Shown here: in pieces, positions 11,928 through 20,704 of the stretch
Layout: every line of letters begins with the position of its first letter
How positions within the stretch are numbered: position 1 is the first letter of the stretch
Assembly: GCF_008710145.1 (NCBI RefSeq)
Contig: NZ_VYKL01000015.1
Location: forward strand, 744,001-808,000
Direction of reading: 5' to 3'
Length of the DNA stretch: 64,000 nucleotides
Source: Niallia endozanthoxylica
GTDB lineage: Bacteria > Bacillota > Bacilli > Bacillales > Cytobacillaceae
Position numbers and translations under genes: made by a program
The notes under the pieces: generated by a model
What the model saw: only the letters and a program-made list of their open reading frames with translations
What the model was told of the DNA's origin: nothing
The model's database searches: none

Positions 11928-13064
11928 CTAATTTAATAAAAATGCTTGAAATACCTCATTTCCTAAAAATAAGCCTTTTTTTGTTAAGGAAATACATCCA
12001 TCTCTTACATGAATTAAATCTTTATTAACCAATTGATTTATTACATCTTCAAAAATTACCAGCGGGCTATTTCCAAATTTCCCAATAAAATGATTAATGG
12101 AAACCCCTTTTATCTTTCTTAAGCCCAGAAACATTTCTTCTTCCCACATTTCCTTTTCACTTAATATAATCTCATCCATTATAGGTAGTTGATTGTTTTC
12201 AATTGGGGTCATATATTTTTTTAATGGTCCGTAGTTTGAACGGCGTACTCCATTTATATAACTATGAGCACCTGCACCAAAACCATAATAATAGTCATTA
12301 TCCCAATAAGTTAAATTATGACGGCTTTCAAATCCTTTTTTTGAGAAATTACTGATTTCATATTGATGATACCCATGCTTTTCCATTTGATTCATCAGTG
12401 TTTCATACATGGCCGCTTCCTCATCCTCATCAGGCAGCTGCAACACCCCTTTATGGTGCAATTGATAAAAAATGGTTTTTGGTTCAATGATGAGCGAGTA
12501 TCCTGAAAAGTGAGTGGTTCCCAATGAAAATGAAGTATCTAATGTTTGATTAAAATCCTCTAATGTTTGACCTGGTAAGCTATAGATTAAATCGATGCTA
12601 ATATTATGAAAACCAACCTTTTTTGCAGCTTCTACTGAACGGAACACATCTTCAGCCTTATGAGTTCTACCTATTTTTTTTAGAAGCTCATCATTAAAAG
12701 ACTGGACACCAAAGCTTAGGCGATTCACACCTGAATCAAAAAGAACCTTTAGCTTATCCGCTGTTAAATCACCCGGATTCGCTTCAAAAGTATATTCCAG
12801 ACCATTATTAAATGGTAAATGGTCCTGAATGATTTTACATAACCTTTCTAGTTGCTTTACGCTCAAGGCTGTCGGCGTTCCCCCGCCAACAAAGATAGAG
12901 TTCAATCCTTTTGTCGGTGTTTTTGCCATTGTGATTTTCATTTCCGCTTCAAGCGCTGTGAGATATTCATCCACTGGCTGTCCTTTTAAAAATACCTTAT
13001 TAAAATCACAATAATGACAGATATGCTCACAAAAAGGAATATGGATATAAGCTGCTTGTGTCAT
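11928..13064 (-). CDS. hemW: Radical-SAM heme chaperone HemW
   Basis: A 378-residue protein of the HemN-like family. The radical-SAM cluster motif CEHICHYC lies at residues 12-19. The GGGTPTALS glycine motif and the HemW-type C-terminal domain (SRHNLTYWDNDYYYGFGAGAHSY) place it with HemW and not with true coproporphyrinogen dehydrogenase. HemW is thought to deliver heme to respiratory proteins. Start ATG at 13064 follows AAGGAGG. It lies between lepA and hrcA, as in B. subtilis. A weak AAGCTC/GAGCTT hairpin at about 11886-11928 may end its transcript. Confidence 0.93.
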   Translation of the reverse strand: MTQAAYIHIPFCEHICHYCDFNKVFLKGQPVDEYLTALEAEMKITMAKTPTKGLNSIFVGGGTPTALSVKQLERLCKIIQDHLPFNNGLEYTFEANPGDLTADKLKVLFDSGVNRLSFGVQSFNDELLKKIGRTHKAEDVFRSVEAAKKVGFHNISIDLIYSLPGQTLEDFNQTLDTSFSLGTTHFSGYSLIIEPKTIFYQLHHKGVLQLPDEDEEAAMYETLMNQMEKHGYHQYEISNFSKKGFESRHNLTYWDNDYYYGFGAGAHSYINGVRRSNYGPLKKYMTPIENNQLPIMDEIILSEKEMWEEEMFLGLRKIKGVSINHFIGKFGNSPLVIFEDVINQLVNKDLIHVRDGCISLTKKGLFLGNEVFQAFLLN

Positions 13065-13090
13065 TATAATTCCTCCTTGTTATATGAAAA

Positions 13091-13286
13091 GCTTTGTTTT
13101 TTAACATTGTTGATTTTTGACTCATCTACAGTTGTATGGTTAGGAAGTGACAGGAGAAAATTCATTTTCTCCTGTCACTTCCTAACCATACAACTACCTT
13201 TCAGCACAGCTGAAAGGCGTGAGAAATGGACATTTCTCACGGATGAGTCAAAAATCTGATGAATCAACATAATTTGTTAGCAAGTC
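13091..13286. mobile_element. Cloverleaf MITE-like element, family A, full copy 1
   Basis: A 196-base non-coding element. An outer 15-bp perfect inverted repeat (GATTTTTGACTCATC at 13112-13126 with its complement at 13242-13256) encloses three hairpins: a 30-bp perfect stem with a 4-base loop (13131-13194), an 8-bp CTTTCAGC/GCTGAAAG stem, and a 10-bp GTGAGAAATG/CATTTCTCAC stem (13219-13240). The ends read GCTTTGTT and GCTAGCAAGTC-like in opposite directions. The 9 bases ATATGAAAA occur directly on both sides (13082-13090 and 13287-13295), which looks like a target-site duplication. No protein is encoded. Confidence 0.85.
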
Positions 13287-13292
13287 ATATGA

Positions 13293-13342
13293 AAAAGAGG
13301 CTAAGCTGCTCTAATAGATAGAGAAGAACAGCTAACCTCTTT
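13293..13342 (-). terminator. Intrinsic terminator after lepA
   Basis: The stem AAAGAGGTTAGCTG with CAGCTTAGCCTCTTT (minus strand, one mismatch) is followed by a five-U run. It lies 37 bases beyond the lepA stop and abuts the MITE-like element, so the element sits between the lepA and hemW transcription units. Confidence 0.85.
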
Positions 13343-13378
13343 ATGCGTATATGCTGTTTGGTTTTCCTTAATCAGCAA

Positions 13379-15217
13379 TTATTTCTTTGAATTGTTGTTA
13401 TCATCCATTTTTAGTACAGCCATAAAAGCTTCCTGCGGCACTTCAACAGATCCAACCTGCTTCATACGTTTTTTCCCTTCTTTTTGCTTTTCTAACAGCT
13501 TACGTTTCCGGGAAATGTCTCCGCCATAACATTTTGCTAAGACGTTTTTACCAATTGACTTTATGTTTGTTCTTGCAATAATTTTCTGTCCGACTGCTGC
13601 TTGGACAGGCACTTCAAACTGCTGTCGAGGAATTAATTCCTTCAGTTTCTCAACAATAACCTTTCCACGATCATACGCAAAATCTTTATGTACGATAAAG
13701 CTTAATGCATCGACCTTTTCACCATTTAGCAGGATATCCATTTTTACAAGTTTGGACGGCTTATAGCCTATTAATTCATAATCAAAGGAAGCATATCCCT
13801 TTGTACTTGATTTTAACTGATCAAAGAAATCATATACAATTTCAGAAAGAGGAATTTCATAAATGATACTTACACGGGATTCATCCATATATTCCATATT
13901 CATAAAATTACCGCGTTTACCTTGACAAAGTTCCATAATCGTACCAACATAATCATTTGGCGCCATCATCGTGGCTTTTACATAAGGCTCTTCAATGCGG
14001 TCAATTTTTTGCGGATCCGGCATTTCAGAAGGATTACTAACCTGAATCGTTGTGCCGTCAGTCATAATCACTTCATAAATAACACTTGGAGCAGTTGTAA
14101 TTAAATCAATTTTAAATTCACGTTCAATCCGCTCTTGGATAATTTCCATATGAAGAAGGCCTAAAAATCCACAGCGGAAACCAAAGCCAAGTGCTTGAGA
14201 TGTTTCCGGTTCAAATTGAAGCGATGAATCATTTAATTGAAGCTTTTCCAATGCTTCGCGCAAATCATTAAAACGCGCGTTATCAATAGGATATAAACCA
14301 CAATATACCATTGGGTTTAGTTTTCTGTACCCAGGCAATGACTCACTTGCCCCATTTTTGGCATTGGTAATCGTATCACCAACACGAGTGTCGCCCACAT
14401 TCTTAATTGAGGCTGCCAAATAACCAACATCTCCCACAGTTAATTCATTAACCGCACATGCTCTTGGATTGTATACTCCAACCTCTGTTACCTCAAACTC
14501 TTTGTTTGTTGCCATCATTCTGATTTTATCGCCAACTTTTACAGTACCGTCAACCACACGAATATAAACAACTACACCACGATACGCATCATATAAGGAA
14601 TCAAAAATAAGTGCCTTTAGGGGAGCCTCTGGATCACCGCTAGGTGCAGGTACTTTTTCCACTATTTGTTCAAGTATTTCTTCAATACCAATACCTGCCT
14701 TTGCAGACGCAAGCACAGCTTCTGAAGCATCCAAACCGATTACATCCTCAACTTCCTGTCTGACCCTCTCTGGATCAGCACTAGGTAAATCAATTTTATT
14801 TATGACAGGGACAATCTCTAAATCATTATCTAGTGCTAAATAAACGTTTGCTAATGTCTGTGCTTCAATTCCCTGGGCTGCATCAACTACAAGAATAGCT
14901 CCTTCACATGCTGCAAGACTGCGGGACACTTCATAAGTGAAGTCTACGTGTCCAGGAGTATCAATTAAATGGAAGGTATATGTTTCTCCATCCTTTGCAG
15001 TATATTTTAACTGGACGGAATTGAGTTTAATTGTAATCCCTCTTTCTCTTTCCAAATCCATTGAATCGAGAAGCTGGTCTTTCATTTCACGTTGTGTTAA
15101 TGCATTCGTTTTTTCTAAAATCCGATCAGCTAATGTCGATTTTCCATGGTCGATATGAGCGATGATGGAGAAATTACGAATTTTTTTTTGTCTATTGAGT
15201 CTTTCTTCTGTGTTCAT
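13379..15217 (-). CDS. lepA: Elongation factor 4 (LepA), ribosome back-translocase GTPase
   Basis: A 612-residue translational GTPase, exactly the B. subtilis length. The G1 motif AHIDHGKST is at residues 20-28, G3 DTPGHVDF near 78-85 and G4 NKID near 132-135. EF-G-like domains II, III and V follow, and then the LepA-specific C-terminal domain ([23 protein letters not shown]). LepA acts on stalled or mistranslocated ribosomes and affects 30S biogenesis. An in-frame GTG at 15226 is part of the AGGAGTG ribosome-binding site, so the ATG at 15217 is taken. It is followed by its own terminator. Confidence 0.97.
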   Translation of the reverse strand: MNTEERLNRQKKIRNFSIIAHIDHGKSTLADRILEKTNALTQREMKDQLLDSMDLERERGITIKLNSVQLKYTAKDGETYTFHLIDTPGHVDFTYEVSRSLAACEGAILVVDAAQGIEAQTLANVYLALDNDLEIVPVINKIDLPSADPERVRQEVEDVIGLDASEAVLASAKAGIGIEEILEQIVEKVPAPSGDPEAPLKALIFDSLYDAYRGVVVYIRVVDGTVKVGDKIRMMATNKEFEVTEVGVYNPRACAVNELTVGDVGYLAASIKNVGDTRVGDTITNAKNGASESLPGYRKLNPMVYCGLYPIDNARFNDLREALEKLQLNDSSLQFEPETSQALGFGFRCGFLGLLHMEIIQERIEREFKIDLITTAPSVIYEVIMTDGTTIQVSNPSEMPDPQKIDRIEEPYVKATMMAPNDYVGTIMELCQGKRGNFMNMEYMDESRVSIIYEIPLSEIVYDFFDQLKSSTKGYASFDYELIGYKPSKLVKMDILLNGEKVDALSFIVHKDFAYDRGKVIVEKLKELIPRQQFEVPVQAAVGQKIIARTNIKSIGKNVLAKCYGGDISRKRKLLEKQKEGKKRMKQVGSVEVPQEAFMAVLKMDDNNNSKK

Positions 15218-15324
15218 ATCGTTCACTCCTACTAAACTTCCACTTTTACACTATTTTTGATTATAACAGCAGGATAACGAAGATTCAATCATGGTCTTTC
15301 ACTGTTAACTATGACTTGTGTTAA

Positions 15325-15672
15325 TTAGCTTTCACCTTTAATAAGACCGGTTATTAATTGTATTATTTTTTCCGTTACATGCGAAACTGCATTTGCCAGG
15401 TTTTTCCCTAATGAGGAGAAGAAATTAAAAGCCTTCATTTCTTCCAGTTCCTTTTTTTTCTGCTCAAGGTCATGGCTAGAGACATCATTACCAAGAATAG
15501 ATGCCTCTAATTGCCCTTCACCGCTTTCCTGAAGTGTAAAAGCTCCTTTGAACTGGTCCTCAGAATAACCCTTCATTTTTTGGATTCCATTATTAGCCTG
15601 TTCCATTCCAAATAAAACAGAAACAAACATCAGAGCTGCTATCAGCATTGATTTAAGCATAAACATCTTCAT
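15325..15672 (-). CDS. yqxA: YqxA family protein (DUF3679-like), probably secreted or membrane anchored
   Basis: A 115-residue protein with an N-terminal hydrophobic segment (LKSMLIAALMFVSVLFGMEQAN) that can act as a signal peptide or anchor. A short charged middle (EGQLEASILGNDVSSHDLEQKKKELEEMKAF) and an amphipathic tail follow. It lies 17 bases after spoIIP and before lepA, the conserved gpr-spoIIP-yqxA-lepA order in Bacillus, so it is probably expressed with spoIIP during sporulation. Function is unknown, and I identified it from position and overall features. Confidence 0.85.
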   Translation of the reverse strand: MKMFMLKSMLIAALMFVSVLFGMEQANNGIQKMKGYSEDQFKGAFTLQESGEGQLEASILGNDVSSHDLEQKKKELEEMKAFNFFSSLGKNLANAVSHVTEKIIQLITGLIKGES

Positions 15673-15689
15673 AACCGGTCACTCTCTTT

Positions 15690-16892
15690 CTAGCTTTCGT
15701 TTGCTGGACTCGGATGCGTTCCATCCACTTTTTCTGCCTGCCAGTAATATTCACTAATGACATCAGCCAAAACCACAGCTGAATTGTTTAATTCCTCGAA
15801 GGTATTATCCACACCGCCAAATTCTACGAGAATAGCCTTTTCAGATAGATCTTGGTTAAATTTACCGTTTGTTCCTGCGCCTTTTTTAGTAAATACACCC
15901 CTGCTAAAACCTTTATATTTTTGATCGAGCATGCCTTGAAGTTCATTAGCAAAAGCTAGATTCTTTTCATAATTAGCATGTTCTCCTCCGACAATGAAAG
16001 CTAGTTTCGCATAAGGCTTTCCATTCATTTCTATTGTCGTATCCTTTTTTCTGCGGGAATCACGGTGAATATCAATTAAATAAGTTAAATCACGATTTCC
16101 TGAAACAGCTGCCTCCACAACGTTCCTAGATTCCTGATAAGACTGTGCATAGGTTAATCCTTTACTAGATAAGTTTGCCTGAACATCTGTTTTATCAACA
16201 ACGGTTCCAATTCCTCTTGCCTCCAGTTCTTCTTTAAGCTTGTCCCCGATATTCGTCACATTTAATTGAGAATGGAAAGCCAAATTCGGATCCGTCACCC
16301 CTTTTAAATGCGGCAAAAAGGATTCACGATTATGCGTAAAATACACATAGACTACTTTTCGCTCTCCGGTTGTATTAGGCGGTGTATCCTTTTCAACATC
16401 ATCTTGTTCGCCAATTCCTTCTGTATTCTGCAAAGCAGCTTCCTTCTCTGCTTGTAATACTTCAAGTGGCGGTGCTGATTCAATCGGCATATTAGTATAG
16501 TTGGTCCCTTCCCCGGCAACTAATATTTCCGTATCAAACAGAGAATAAGCTGGAAGTTCTCTTCCTAATAAACTGCGCGGGTCATCCAGGCTTACATTGG
16601 TTGAGAGCCTGAATAAGTATTGAGTCAGCTCAGGCGTCGGACTTGACTCCGGTAATCCTTGCAAAAAGTAATGGTTTTCCCATCCTAGTAAATGATAGAG
16701 CATCTCTCCAGTTATATTCGTTGTAGCCGAATGAACGGATGATGATGCCGGCCGGTATTCTGGCTTTAAAACCGTTAACAATCCGCTAATTAAAAAAATC
16801 AATAGAAGAAAGCCTGCAAAGCCTATAATTACTTTAAGTAAACTAGACCCTTTAACAGCAACAATCATCTGGTCCGATTTAACAAATTTCAC
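15690..16892 (-). CDS. spoIIP: Stage II sporulation protein P (peptidoglycan hydrolase)
   Basis: A 400-residue protein of the usual SpoIIP length. A membrane segment near residues 20-43 (IIGFAGFLLLIFLISGLLTVL) is followed by the extracellular amidase/endopeptidase domain with YVYFTHNRESFLPH near 185-200 and DIHRDSRR near 275-282, which contain conserved catalytic residues. SpoIIP acts with SpoIID and SpoIIM to digest septal peptidoglycan during engulfment. A TTG at 16910 is possible, but AGAGGTGG lies between it and the GTG at 16892, which I prefer. It follows gpr and precedes yqxA. Confidence 0.95.
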   Translation of the reverse strand: MKFVKSDQMIVAVKGSSLLKVIIGFAGFLLLIFLISGLLTVLKPEYRPASSSVHSATTNITGEMLYHLLGWENHYFLQGLPESSPTPELTQYLFRLSTNVSLDDPRSLLGRELPAYSLFDTEILVAGEGTNYTNMPIESAPPLEVLQAEKEAALQNTEGIGEQDDVEKDTPPNTTGERKVVYVYFTHNRESFLPHLKGVTDPNLAFHSQLNVTNIGDKLKEELEARGIGTVVDKTDVQANLSSKGLTYAQSYQESRNVVEAAVSGNRDLTYLIDIHRDSRRKKDTTIEMNGKPYAKLAFIVGGEHANYEKNLAFANELQGMLDQKYKGFSRGVFTKKGAGTNGKFNQDLSEKAILVEFGGVDNTFEELNNSAVVLADVISEYYWQAEKVDGTHPSPANES

Positions 16893-16985
16893 TTGTTCCA
16901 CCTCTTCCAAGCAAGTCTACTAAATTTATATGTACTTGCTAGAAAAGGTAGAACAACTTAATTGTATAGGTCTGCAGCTTACCGA

Positions 16986-17014
16986 CTAAAAACCGCCACA
17001 TTTTGCGGCGGTTA
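16986..17014 (-). terminator. Intrinsic terminator after gpr
   Basis: On the minus strand AACCGCC pairs with GGCGGTT around a short A/T-rich loop, followed by five U residues. It lies just past the gpr stop, so spoIIP is likely to have its own promoter in the gap to 16892. Confidence 0.85.
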
Positions 17015-17040
17015 ATTCATACAGCTAACTGAAAATCCTT

Positions 17041-18159
17041 TTATCTAGTATAGAAGCCGGCGTTTTCCTGGTCGATTGAGCTGTGTAAACTAGCATTCAG
17101 TCCATTTGCTAATAAATTAGCCATATCCTCTATAAACACATCCACTTCTTTTGGTGTCACCATTAGATTATGACCCAACGGTGCTAGTACTTCATATATC
17201 AGCTTCCGCTTTTCTTCATCTTCTAATGTACCAACCATCCCTAAAAAGGTTTTCCGATGATGCTCCTCAGGCAAATCCTCTTCTGTCAGCTTTTTACGTT
17301 TTCCAAACGTCATTCCTGCCGGTATTAAAGAACGTGATGGCCTGTCTCCTTCACGAAGCTCTTTCCCGAAATGCTTGAGTATAAAATCGATTGTATCGCT
17401 TGTAATGGAAACAGCGTCGACTACAGTCGGAACGCCAATGGCAAAAGTCGGAATCCCTAACGTTTCTTTGCTAAGCTCCTTGCGTTTATTCCCCACCCCT
17501 GAACCGGGATGGATACCTGTATCTGAAATCTGAATAGTAGAATTAACTCTTTCAATAGACCTTGATGCTAATGCATCAATCGCAATGACAAAATCAGGCT
17601 TCGTTTTTTCCACTACACCAAAAATAATATCGCTTGTTTCAATACCAGTTAGCCCCATAACTCCTGGTGCAAGTGCACTAACAGGGCGAAATCCCTCTTC
17701 CACACTTTCTGGTTGAAGCTGATAAAGATGTCTTGTTACTAGAATATTTTCACATACCTGCGGACCTAAAGCGTCTGGTGTCACATTCCAGTTCCCAAGC
17801 CCAACAACTAAACAGGAGGCATCCTCCTTAATACCGCTTTGTTTTAAAAAATGAGAGAATTCTCTAGCAAAAACTTCTTCTACCTTTTTTTGCAGCTCTG
17901 TATCACTTTGTCGAATCCCAACCACTTCAATAGTTAAATACTTTCCTTCTTTTTTACCAATTACCTTCTCTCCTTCCTTTGTTACTTCGACAAAAGAAAT
18001 TTTTATATCATTTTCTTCCTTTTCTTTGATAATGACGCCTTCTATGTGTGAAAGATTTTCCTGTTCATTTATATTTTTTTCACTAAGGACCATCTCCTTA
18101 GCTTCAATGGCAAGATCTGTGCGAACAGAATATTGACTTAAATCAATGGATTCATTCAA
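17041..18159 (-). CDS. gpr: Spore germination protease GPR
   Basis: A 372-residue member of peptidase family A25, which degrades small acid-soluble spore proteins when spores germinate. The N terminus [22 protein letters not shown] contains the pro-region; family members are made as a zymogen and cut near the TDLA motif late in sporulation. Other conserved segments are [16 protein letters not shown] and [20 protein letters not shown]. The start is TTG at 18159 behind a GGGGGG ribosome-binding site. It is divergent from rpsT and followed by a terminator and spoIIP. I saw no convincing sigma-F or sigma-G promoter. Confidence 0.95.
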   Translation of the reverse strand: MNESIDLSQYSVRTDLAIEAKEMVLSEKNINEQENLSHIEGVIIKEKEENDIKISFVEVTKEGEKVIGKKEGKYLTIEVVGIRQSDTELQKKVEEVFAREFSHFLKQSGIKEDASCLVVGLGNWNVTPDALGPQVCENILVTRHLYQLQPESVEEGFRPVSALAPGVMGLTGIETSDIIFGVVEKTKPDFVIAIDALASRSIERVNSTIQISDTGIHPGSGVGNKRKELSKETLGIPTFAIGVPTVVDAVSITSDTIDFILKHFGKELREGDRPSRSLIPAGMTFGKRKKLTEEDLPEEHHRKTFLGMVGTLEDEEKRKLIYEVLAPLGHNLMVTPKEVDVFIEDMANLLANGLNASLHSSIDQENAGFYTR

Positions 18160-18241
18160 AACAATCCCCCCTAATTATTTATTCATTATCTTTGCCGAAA
18201 AAATGGAAATCATTCAGATACATCGTACTTTTGAATAAATA

Positions 18242-18359
18242 GGCTTTATTAATTAGCATTGTTAATTTTTTACTTATCTAAAGCTGCATGGCTAAGAAGT
18301 GAGAAATGTCCATTTCTCATGGATAAGTCAAAAATCAGCCATATCATTGTCCGCTAGTC
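18242..18359. mobile_element. MITE-like element, family A, shortened copy 2
   Basis: Between gpr and rpsT. It starts GGCTTTATTAATTAGCATTG and ends CGCTAGTC, like copy 1, and keeps the outer inverted repeat (ACTTATC with GATAAGT) and the GTGAGAAATG/CATTTCTCA hairpin. The long 30-bp hairpin is reduced to GCATGGCTAAGAAGT on one side, and the small CTTTCAGC hairpin is missing. It is probably an internal-deletion derivative. The rest of the gap 18160-18539 holds the rpsT promoter. Confidence 0.75.
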
Positions 18360-18431
18360 AAGATTAAGTATAAAGATGGTGGATAACATTATTTAGCAGG
18401 AAAGAATCTGTCTTAAAATACATTAGGAGTA

Positions 18432-18460
18432 TTGCAATCTTGACCTGTATTTGATAAAAT
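18432..18460 (+). promoter_or_regulatory. Sigma-A promoter of rpsT
   Basis: TTGCAA (18432-18437), 17 bases, TAAAAT (18455-18460), with a TG one base before the -10. Transcription would start about 70 bases before the rpsT start. The resulting leader contains a small ATCGAG/CTCGAT hairpin just before the ribosome-binding site. Confidence 0.65.
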
Positions 18461-18539
18461 ATCTTTTGTTGCAATTGGGTTATTGAATGTAAAATCGAGT
18501 TCATATAATCTCGATGCTTTTCTGTAGGAGGTGAACCAA

Positions 18540-18806
18540 ATGCCAAATATTAAATCTGCAATTAAACGTGTTAAAACAACTGAAAAAAGAAATGCGCAAA
18601 ACTCTATGATTAAATCTGATATGCGTACTGCTGTGAAAAAAGTTGAAGCAGCAGTTGTGAATAACGATTCTACTGCAGCAACAAGCACTTATGCAGAAGC
18701 TGCACGTAAGTTAGACAAAGCAGCTGCAAAAGGTCTTATCCATAAAAATGCTGCTGCGAGAAAGAAATCTCGTCTAATGAAAAAAATGAATTCTTTAAAT
18801 GCATAA
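18540..18806 (+). CDS. rpsT: Small ribosomal subunit protein S20
   Basis: An 88-residue lysine- and alanine-rich protein, the normal bS20 size, starting [21 protein letters not shown] and ending [22 protein letters not shown]20 binds 16S rRNA early in 30S assembly. The start at 18540 follows GGAGGTGAACCAA; a GTG at 18531 within that site is rejected. It is transcribed alone, in the opposite direction from both neighbours, and ends at a strong terminator shared with holA. Confidence 0.98.
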   Translation: MPNIKSAIKRVKTTEKRNAQNSMIKSDMRTAVKKVEAAVVNNDSTAATSTYAEAARKLDKAAAKGLIHKNAAARKKSRLMKKMNSLNA

Positions 18807-18813
18807 TTAAAAT

Positions 18814-18845
18814 AAAAAGGCTGTTCCTTAGGGAACAGCCTTTTT
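18814..18845. terminator. Bidirectional terminator between rpsT and holA
   Basis: The stem AAAAAGGCTGTTCC with GGAACAGCCTTTTT closes on a tiny loop and has a U run in both directions. It serves rpsT on the plus strand, and it touches the holA stop codon at 18844 on the minus strand. Confidence 0.92.
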
Positions 18846-19860
18846 ATTTTAATTTAAGCAAGAACAATTCTATCAATAATACTTTATTCATTTTTCCTGT
18901 TTTCATTTGGTAATCGGCCTCAGCTAATTGCTTCATGATATGGGTCAGTTCTTCTTCAGTAAATTTCTGCGCCTGTCCTGCTGCCAATTTCACACGAAAG
19001 GGATGAATTTTTATATGTGTGGCAATCTGTTTTTGCCCGTAACCGCGTTTTGCCAGTTCCTTCACTTGATAGATTAAGCGAAACTGATTCGTTATGACAG
19101 CTAAAACTTTGATTGGTTCTTCATTTAGTTTTAATAGATCATAATAAATCCTTAAAGCATCTTCAATTTTTCGTGAAACGATTTTATCAACCAATGTAAA
19201 GATATTCTGCTCTAACGAACGTGAAACAAGATGGTCAACTGTCTTTGTATCAATGGTTAACCCTTTCCCAATGTATAATGCAATCTTATCCACTTCACTT
19301 GTAAGCATAAATAAATTTGGCCCTACTAGTGTTAACATCAATTCTACTGCTTCTGGCTCAATTGTCACTCCATTGTATTCAGCTCTAGAGCGGATCCAAT
19401 TTTTTAATTCAGCCTCAGATAGTTTATTGGCTTCAAAGGTAATCGCACTCTTCTTTAATGCTTTCGTCAGCTTCTTTCTTTCATCCAATTTTTCATAAGG
19501 AGCCACAAATACAAGCGTTGAATAGGGAGCAGGCTCTTTTATATAGGCCTCCAGTCTTGCTAAATTATGGTCAACCTTCTCCTTTGTTTTCTCAGCTGTT
19601 AAAAAATGCGGATTATGTAAAAAAAGCAGCTTTCGTTCACCCATAAAGGGAAATGTTTCAGCATCTTCAAGCGCTAACTCAATCGGCGTTTCACTAAGGT
19701 CATAGGTAGATAAATTAAACTCAACCTCATCGTCATGAAGCACTTGGCTAATAAGCAGTTGCTTTGTTTCATTTATGAGAAATGACTCTTTTCCATATAA
19801 TAAATAAACAAGAGCAAACTCTTTTCTTTTTATTGACTTCCATAATTCAAAAATCATCAT
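18844..19860 (-). CDS. holA: DNA polymerase III subunit delta
   Basis: A 338-residue clamp-loader delta subunit (YqeN). It begins MMIFELWKSIKRKEFALVYLLYGKESFLI, the family N terminus with the LYGKE motif, and contains the AAA-fold core without a P-loop, then the helical collar domain (LLKLNEEPIKVLAVITNQFRLIYQ). Delta opens the sliding clamp. A longer frame begins at 19881; GGAGCGAGG before the paired ATGs at 19860/19857 supports the shorter form. Complete and in the usual holA-rpsT-gpr order. Confidence 0.93.
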   Translation of the reverse strand: MMIFELWKSIKRKEFALVYLLYGKESFLINETKQLLISQVLHDDEVEFNLSTYDLSETPIELALEDAETFPFMGERKLLFLHNPHFLTAEKTKEKVDHNLARLEAYIKEPAPYSTLVFVAPYEKLDERKKLTKALKKSAITFEANKLSEAELKNWIRSRAEYNGVTIEPEAVELMLTLVGPNLFMLTSEVDKIALYIGKGLTIDTKTVDHLVSRSLEQNIFTLVDKIVSRKIEDALRIYYDLLKLNEEPIKVLAVITNQFRLIYQVKELAKRGYGQKQIATHIKIHPFRVKLAAGQAQKFTEEELTHIMKQLAEADYQMKTGKMNKVLLIELFLLKLK

Positions 19861-19976
19861 CCTCGCTCCGATCCATTGCATCTATCTAATCAAATTCGCC
19901 CGCCGAATTTGCGTCCGGATTTTTATCGAGCTCGGTCGATAAATTACCCTAAAAAATCGCAAGACTCGCCGGAGGC

Positions 19977-20077
19977 TTAACTTCATTCAGCAGGGCTTTG
20001 AACCCCACTAAATCAAATAACCTTTTGCATTCATCCCCCACTTATGAAAGTGGAGAACTTCTGCTGAATGAAGTTAA
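19977..20077. repeat. 17-bp inverted repeat with inner hairpin, upstream of holA
   Basis: TTAACTTCATTCAGCAG (19977-19993) is exactly complementary to 20061-20077, and the 67 bases between contain a CCACTT-ATGA-AAGTGG hairpin next to a run of C. It looks like the foldback end of an IS200/IS605-type element or a non-autonomous derivative, but no transposase is next to it. It accounts for part of the 487-base gap 19861-20347, which also contains a TTGACA-16-TATATT promoter-like pair near 20133-20160 and a short palindrome at 20250. I found no open frame in the gap. Confidence 0.6.
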
Positions 20078-20249
20078 TTCTATGGTAAAGAAGCAAAGGA
20101 GATTTGACAAGCAATCAAAAGGAATTGGTACCCTTGACAGCACCAATTCCTAATCTATATTGAACGCCACCCATTTTAGTCCTAGGAAACAAAAATGTTT
20201 GACGGTATCACGATATCTATATTTTGACCTAATGAATTTCATATATTAA

Positions 20250-20264
20250 TGACAACTGTTGTCA
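20250..20264. promoter_or_regulatory. Perfect palindrome upstream of yqzM, possible operator
   Basis: TGACAAC-T-GTTGTCA is a perfect 15-base palindrome 84 bases before the yqzM start. A TATACT -10-like hexamer lies further down near 20310. It may be a protein-binding site, but nothing identifies the factor. Confidence 0.3.
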
Positions 20265-20347
20265 GTTGAGGAAGTGCATGTTCTGAGGAGTAGATTTTTT
20301 CTTTTTAATCGCTTATACTATTATCAGAATATTAGGGGGGGAAAATT

Positions 20348-20482
20348 GTGAACGAATTTGAACAAAATGTACAAAGTAAACGTAATGATGCAATTGATTC
20401 CGGGGTAGGTTTTATTGTTTCGTTTGGATTTTTCGCAACATTGTTTATTATCGCAACTGTCGTTCAATTTATTGGATCCTAA
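20348..20482 (+). CDS. yqzM: YqzM family small membrane protein
   Basis: A 44-residue protein with a GTG start behind a very strong AGGGGGGG site. It begins NEFEQNVQSKRNDAIDSG and continues into one membrane helix (VGFIVSFGFFATLFIIATVVQFIG). It is almost identical in pattern to B. subtilis YqzM, which lies in the same place opposite comEC and holA. Its function is unknown; a role in spores or the membrane has not been shown. It is a complete single-gene unit followed by its own terminator. Confidence 0.9.
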   Translation: MNEFEQNVQSKRNDAIDSGVGFIVSFGFFATLFIIATVVQFIGS

Positions 20483-20503
20483 TATTACATAGCTTCCAAT
20501 TAT

Positions 20504-20528
20504 GAGACTACATCAAGTAGTCTCTTTT
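20504..20528 (+). terminator. Terminator after yqzM
   Basis: The 8-bp stem GAGACTAC with GTAGTCTC has a 5-base loop and is followed by TTTT. It lies 22 bases past the yqzM stop. Confidence 0.85.
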
Positions 20529-20567
20529 CAATTAAGTAAGAAAGTGTATCTTTTTAAACTTTGATAG

Positions 20568-20690
20568 TGGTCTAGCTCCAGCGCCTAGCCCCTCGAGGTC
20601 ATAAGCCACTCCTGAATTGAAGGCAAAGAACGCCTTCTATTCAGGAGCGACTTATGCTTGTCGGGGCTGAGCAAGGCGCTTGCGCTTTTC
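20568..20690. repeat. Long palindromic repeat, family B, copy 2
   Basis: Between yqzM and comEC. It starts GGTCTAGCTCCAGCGCCTAG and ends CTGAGCAAGGCGCTTGCGC, with a central hairpin made by ACTCCTGAAT and ATTCAGGAG arms. The outer arms are imperfectly complementary, so the whole element can fold into one long stem. Shared ends with the copies at 10500 and 41766 define the family. On the minus strand it lies just past the comEC stop and may end that transcript. Confidence 0.85.
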
Positions 20691-20704
20691 ATATTTGTTA
20701 TATC

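Noticed and set aside
13014..13259. Plus-strand frame across the MITE-like element
   Set aside because: The frame only exists by chance through the palindromes, and copies at other sites do not keep it.
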